Shown piece by piece: positions 15,643 to 18,241 of a DNA stretch of 18,241 nucleotides. The translations under genes were made by a program, and so were the position numbers. The stretch's first letter is position 1. Each line of letters starts with the position of its first letter. Below the pieces are notes generated by a model. The model was given only the letters and a program-made list of their open reading frames with translations. It did no database searches and was not told the origin of the DNA. The stretch spans positions 1 through 18,241 of the forward strand of contig JAZQPA010000174.1 of assembly GCA_045628125.1 (NCBI GenBank), in the 5' to 3' direction. The stretch is from Minthousia sp045628125 (GTDB lineage Bacteria; Bacteroidota; Bacteroidia; Bacteroidales; Bacteroidaceae).

Positions 15643-17132
15643 TCGAGTATACTTTTTATGCCTTGTTCGCGGTGCTCCACAATCACGCGGATGCCGTATT
15701 TCTTATGCAGGTGCTCGGCCAGATGCTGTGCGCTGTATACGCTGCGGTGACGGCCGCCTGTACAACCGAAGCTGAACATCAGATCCGTGAATCCGCGCTT
15801 CATATAGCGCTCCACATGGGCGTCAGCCAATGGGAAAATGCTGTCCAGGAAGGTGAGAATTTCGCCATCGGCTTCCAGAAAATCAATGACGGGCTTATCC
15901 AAACCGGTCAAAGGCTTGTAGGGTTCATAACGGCCGGGATTGTGTGTGCTTCGGCAGTCGAATACGTAACCGCCTCCGTTACCGCTGGTGTCCTGTGGAA
16001 TACCTTTCTTATACGAGAAGGAGAATACACGCACGGTCAGCGGACCTTGGCCGTCATATTGGCTCACACTCATAGTACCGGCCGCATGTGTTGCATCGTC
16101 ACGGCGAAGAATGCGCACAGTTGTATCGGCCAGACGGATGCTGCGCAAGTTGCATACCTTTTTCAGCACTTCAGTCAGGTAGGGGTAAGGGAACGATTGG
16201 CGGCCCATCAGGTCCTGAAGGTTGTCCAGGGCAGGACCGATACTTTCCAGGAAGTGTTTCTTCCGCTCGAAAAGGCCACGGAAACCATAGGCTCCCAGTA
16301 CCTGCATGAGACGGAAGAGAACGAACAGATTCAATTTCTCAAGAAACTCGCCACGGTCAGTAGCCTGCAGTTGTTGCAGGGCATCCAGATAGATGCCGAT
16401 AAGTTCCTGACGCAATTCGTCGGAATAGCGGGCTGAGGCCTGCCACAGGAATGATGCCACATCGTACTGTAAAGGTCCGCGGCGTCCACCCTGAAAGTCT
16501 ATGAAATATGGCTCATCCTCTACCAGCATTACGTTGCGTGCCTGAAAATCACGGTACAGAAAGGTTTCGCCGCAATTCTCCAGCAGGTCGTAGGAAAGAT
16601 GAATAAGGTCGGTTTCCAATCGCACCTCGTTGAATTCTATTCCGGTGAACTTCAAGAAATTGTACTTGAAGTAGTTCATGTCGAACATAACACTCTGGCG
16701 ATCCATAGCAGGAACGGGATAGCATTGGTGCCAGTCCAATCCTTGACCTCCCTTGATTTGTAAGGCGGGAAGCATAGCGATGGTGCGTCGCAAAAGATTT
16801 ACCTGCTCCTCATTATATTGTCCACCATTCTCACGCCCGCTTTTCAGGGCATCGAAAAGAGAGTCGGATCCCAAATCTTCCTGTAGGTAGCGCATGCGGT
16901 CCTCACTGACTGCCAGTACAACAGGAACGGGCAGATCCTGCGCCCGGAAATGACGGGACAGGTAGATGAAGGACTCATTTTCTTCCTCAGAAGTTCCCAC
17001 TACACCAATTACCGTGCCATGGGCACCAGTGATGCGGTAATAGCTGCGATTGCTACCCGATAAGGGCAACCGCTGAATATCCAGAGGGGCAGAGCCGCTC
17101 CATCCGGTATAGAGTTGACTAAGTTTTTCCAT
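15639..17132 (-). CDS. AmgK-like sugar kinase fused to RapZ C-terminal domain
   Basis: A 497-residue cytoplasmic fusion. Residues 1 to about 340 are an aminoglycoside-phosphotransferase-fold kinase: LPLSGSNRSYYRI (N-lobe), the catalytic loop YRDFQARN (D195, N200) and the metal-binding IDFQGG (D212). This matches AmgK, which phosphorylates MurNAc/GlcNAc at the anomeric position. Residues 365-497 match the C-terminal half of RapZ, with GGGYVFDCRSTHNPG, PLTGLDKPVIDFL and the diagnostic GCTGGRHRSV (456-465). In E. coli that half binds glucosamine-6-phosphate and takes part in control of GlmS. The P-loop N-terminal half of RapZ is absent. The fusion suggests that kinase activity or output responds to an amino-sugar phosphate. 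The start is supported because the family's first helix (LSQLYTGWSG) begins just after this Met. It is first gene of a two-gene operon with the MurU-like gene. Confidence 0.88.
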   Translation of the reverse strand: MEKLSQLYTGWSGSAPLDIQRLPLSGSNRSYYRITGAHGTVIGVVGTSEEENESFIYLSRHFRAQDLPVPVVLAVSEDRMRYLQEDLGSDSLFDALKSGRENGGQYNEEQVNLLRRTIAMLPALQIKGGQGLDWHQCYPVPAMDRQSVMFDMNYFKYNFLKFTGIEFNEVRLETDLIHLSYDLLENCGETFLYRDFQARNVMLVEDEPYFIDFQGGRRGPLQYDVASFLWQASARYSDELRQELIGIYLDALQQLQATDRGEFLEKLNLFVLFRLMQVLGAYGFRGLFERKKHFLESIGPALDNLQDLMGRQSFPYPYLTEVLKKVCNLRSIRLADTTVRILRRDDATHAAGTMSVSQYDGQGPLTVRVFSFSYKKGIPQDTSGNGGGYVFDCRSTHNPGRYEPYKPLTGLDKPVIDFLEADGEILTFLDSIFPLADAHVERYMKRGFTDLMFSFGCTGGRHRSVYSAQHLAEHLHKKYGIRVIVEHREQGIKSILE

Positions 17133-17139
17133 TATGCTA

Positions 17140-17172
17140 CAAAGTTACCTATTTTTAGGGAACTGCACAAAA
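17140..17172 (-). promoter_or_regulatory. Promoter of the kinase-RapZ_C operon
   Basis: On the minus strand, TTTTG (17172-17168) and TAACTTTG (17147-17140) are separated by 20 bases, a good match to the Bacteroidetes -33 TTTG / -7 TAnnTTTG promoter. Only 7 bases lie between the -7 element and the ATG at 17132, so the transcript should have almost no leader. Confidence 0.75.
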
Positions 17173-17206
17173 GTGCGTTAAAAGTTTTTAATTCCAAAGG
17201 TGATAA

Positions 17207-17239
17207 TTTGGAGTTTATAGCAGTATATTCTTATATTTG
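17207..17239 (+). promoter_or_regulatory. Promoter of the SPFH gene
   Basis: TTTG at 17207-17210 and TATATTTG at 17232-17239 are separated by 21 bases and fit the Bacteroidetes promoter pattern. Transcription would start about 17243, giving an A/T-rich leader of about 40 bases before the ATG at 17283. This and the divergent kinase promoter account for the 150-base gap at 17133-17282; I see no RNA gene or small ORF there. Confidence 0.75.
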
Positions 17240-17282
17240 CAATGATATTAAAATGATATTAGAATATATGTATTTTGAATGA

Positions 17283-18221
17283 ATGATTATGGAGACAAAA
17301 GAGTTTGAATTTAAGAGCGGAACCTGTAATGGATTCCTAATGCTGCTAGTGGATTTGGCACTGGCAATTGCTGTAGGTTTCTCAGTGTACCTCAGCGTTG
17401 AGAATGAAAGCGGTTGGATGGCTTTACTGACAGCGTTACTGGCTATTGTCCTGATTTTCTGCTCATGCGGATTTATTAAGCAGGAGCCTAACGAGGCTTG
17501 CGCATTGCTGTTCTTTGGCCGCTATATGGGTACCTTCCGAAAGACAGGTTTCTACTGGGTGAACCCGCTGATGACCGTCAAGAAGGTGTCACTGCGTGCA
17601 CGCAACCTGAATGCAGAACCGATTAAGGTGAATGATAAGAGTGGTAACCCAATCCTCATCGGACTGGTACTGGTGTGGAAACTGAAAGACACCTATAAGG
17701 CACTGTTTGACATTGATTCTGATGTGGTGATGGGAACAGGTAATGCAGCCAATGCACGAATGAACCGTTTTGAGAAGTTTGTGTCTGTACAGAGCGATGC
17801 GGCACTGAGACAGGTTGCTGGAATGTACTCGTATGACGAAAATGGAACTGACGGTAATGAGGTTACTCTGCGTAATGGAGCAGAATCGGTAAACGAGGTG
17901 CTGTTGGACAAACTGAACGAGCGGTTGGAGATGGCCGGTTTGGAAGTGACCGAGGCACGCATCAACTATTTGGCCTATGCTCCTGAAATAGCAGCAGTTA
18001 TGCTGCGACGCCAGCAGGCTACTGCCATTATCTCTGCCCGTGAAAAGATTGTGGATGGTGCAGTATCCATGGTGAAATTAGCATTGGATAAACTGTCTGA
18101 TGAGGAGATTGTGGAACTGGATGAGGAGAAGAAGGCTGCCATGGTGAGCAACTTGCTGGTGGTTCTGTGTGCTGATGAACCTGCTCAGCCAGTTATCAAT
18201 TCTGGAACATTAAACCATTAA
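17283..18221 (+). CDS. SPFH (stomatin/prohibitin-like) domain membrane protein
   Basis: A 312-residue protein. Two N-terminal membrane helices (about 17-37 and 45-62) are followed by an SPFH domain from about residue 66: FIKQEPNEACALLFFGRYMGTFR, then TGFYWVNPL, VSLRARNLN and the long helix LLDKLNERLEMAGLEVTEARI, with QATAIISAREKIVDGAV. The second helix leads directly into the SPFH domain, as usual in this family. SPFH proteins form membrane-bound rings that organise lipids or regulate membrane proteases. Which role applies here is not shown. A second ATG at 17289 (METKEF) is an equally possible start. The next gene begins 3 bases after the stop, so the two are probably co-transcribed from the promoter at 17207-17239. 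Confidence 0.9.
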   Translation: MIMETKEFEFKSGTCNGFLMLLVDLALAIAVGFSVYLSVENESGWMALLTALLAIVLIFCSCGFIKQEPNEACALLFFGRYMGTFRKTGFYWVNPLMTVKKVSLRARNLNAEPIKVNDKSGNPILIGLVLVWKLKDTYKALFDIDSDVVMGTGNAANARMNRFEKFVSVQSDAALRQVAGMYSYDENGTDGNEVTLRNGAESVNEVLLDKLNERLEMAGLEVTEARINYLAYAPEIAAVMLRRQQATAIISAREKIVDGAVSMVKLALDKLSDEEIVELDEEKKAAMVSNLLVVLCADEPAQPVINSGTLNH

Positions 18222-18224
18222 TAG

Positions 18225-18241
18225 ATGGCTAAGAAAGAGGG
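18225..18241 (+). CDS. Start of a further gene (3' end outside window)
   Basis: An ATG at 18225, three bases after the SPFH stop, reads MAKKEG to the window edge. In Bacteroidetes an SPFH gene of this type is, as I recall, often followed by a small Arc-like DNA-binding protein with a Lys-rich start, which would fit. Five to six residues cannot prove it. Confidence 0.4.

Noticed and set aside
14893..15750. 285-residue plus-strand reading frame across the MurU-like gene
   Set aside because: It is antisense to two well-supported overlapping genes, begins within the terminator stem and shows no family motif.
15663..16436. 257-residue plus-strand reading frame across the kinase-RapZ_C gene
   Set aside because: It is a shadow of the conserved minus-strand gene, with no promoter or motif of its own.

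Overview
The window looks like chromosomal DNA of a Bacteroidetes, most likely an anaerobic gut-type Bacteroidales (Bacteroides/Prevotella group). The evidence is the -7 element TAnnTTTG at three sites (13153, 17147 on the minus strand, 17232), the near absence of Shine-Dalgarno sites, and families typical of that group: the kinase-RapZ_C fusion, the propeller proteins and the SPFH protein. I cannot assign a genus. I see no tRNA, rRNA, CRISPR array, IS element or phage gene.

Region 1 (1-13113) is one tightly packed plus-strand operon. Its gaps are 1-10 bases, or ATGA overlaps, and it enters from beyond the left edge. In order it encodes: the C-terminal part of a polyferredoxin; a NapH-like membrane polyferredoxin; a beta-propeller protein anchored by three N-terminal membrane helices; an 801-residue HydC-HydB type NADH-oxidising flavoprotein; a 320-residue Fe-S relay protein; a propeller lipoprotein; a LolD/MacB-type ATPase; a 1014-residue FtsX-type permease; and a secreted propeller with a C-terminal membrane anchor. 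Region 2 (13114-14863) has its own promoter, a soluble secreted paralogue of that last propeller and a small flavin-binding split-barrel protein. It ends at a strong hairpin terminator.

My reading of regions 1 and 2 is a redox system not known to me as characterised. NADH electrons (possibly bifurcated) would pass through soluble Fe-S proteins to a membrane polyferredoxin and then towards a set of four periplasmic or membrane-attached beta-propellers. A dedicated ABC transporter sits inside the operon. The individual domains are well supported; the pathway, the terminal acceptor and the propeller ligand are inference.

Region 3 (14920-17132, minus strand) is a two-gene operon for amino-sugar/cell-wall recycling: an AmgK-like sugar kinase fused to a RapZ C-terminal domain, followed with a 4-base overlap by a MurU-like nucleotidyltransferase. 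Region 4 (17283 to the end, plus strand) holds an SPFH-domain membrane protein and the first codons of another gene. The 150-base gap at 17133-17282 carries divergent promoters.
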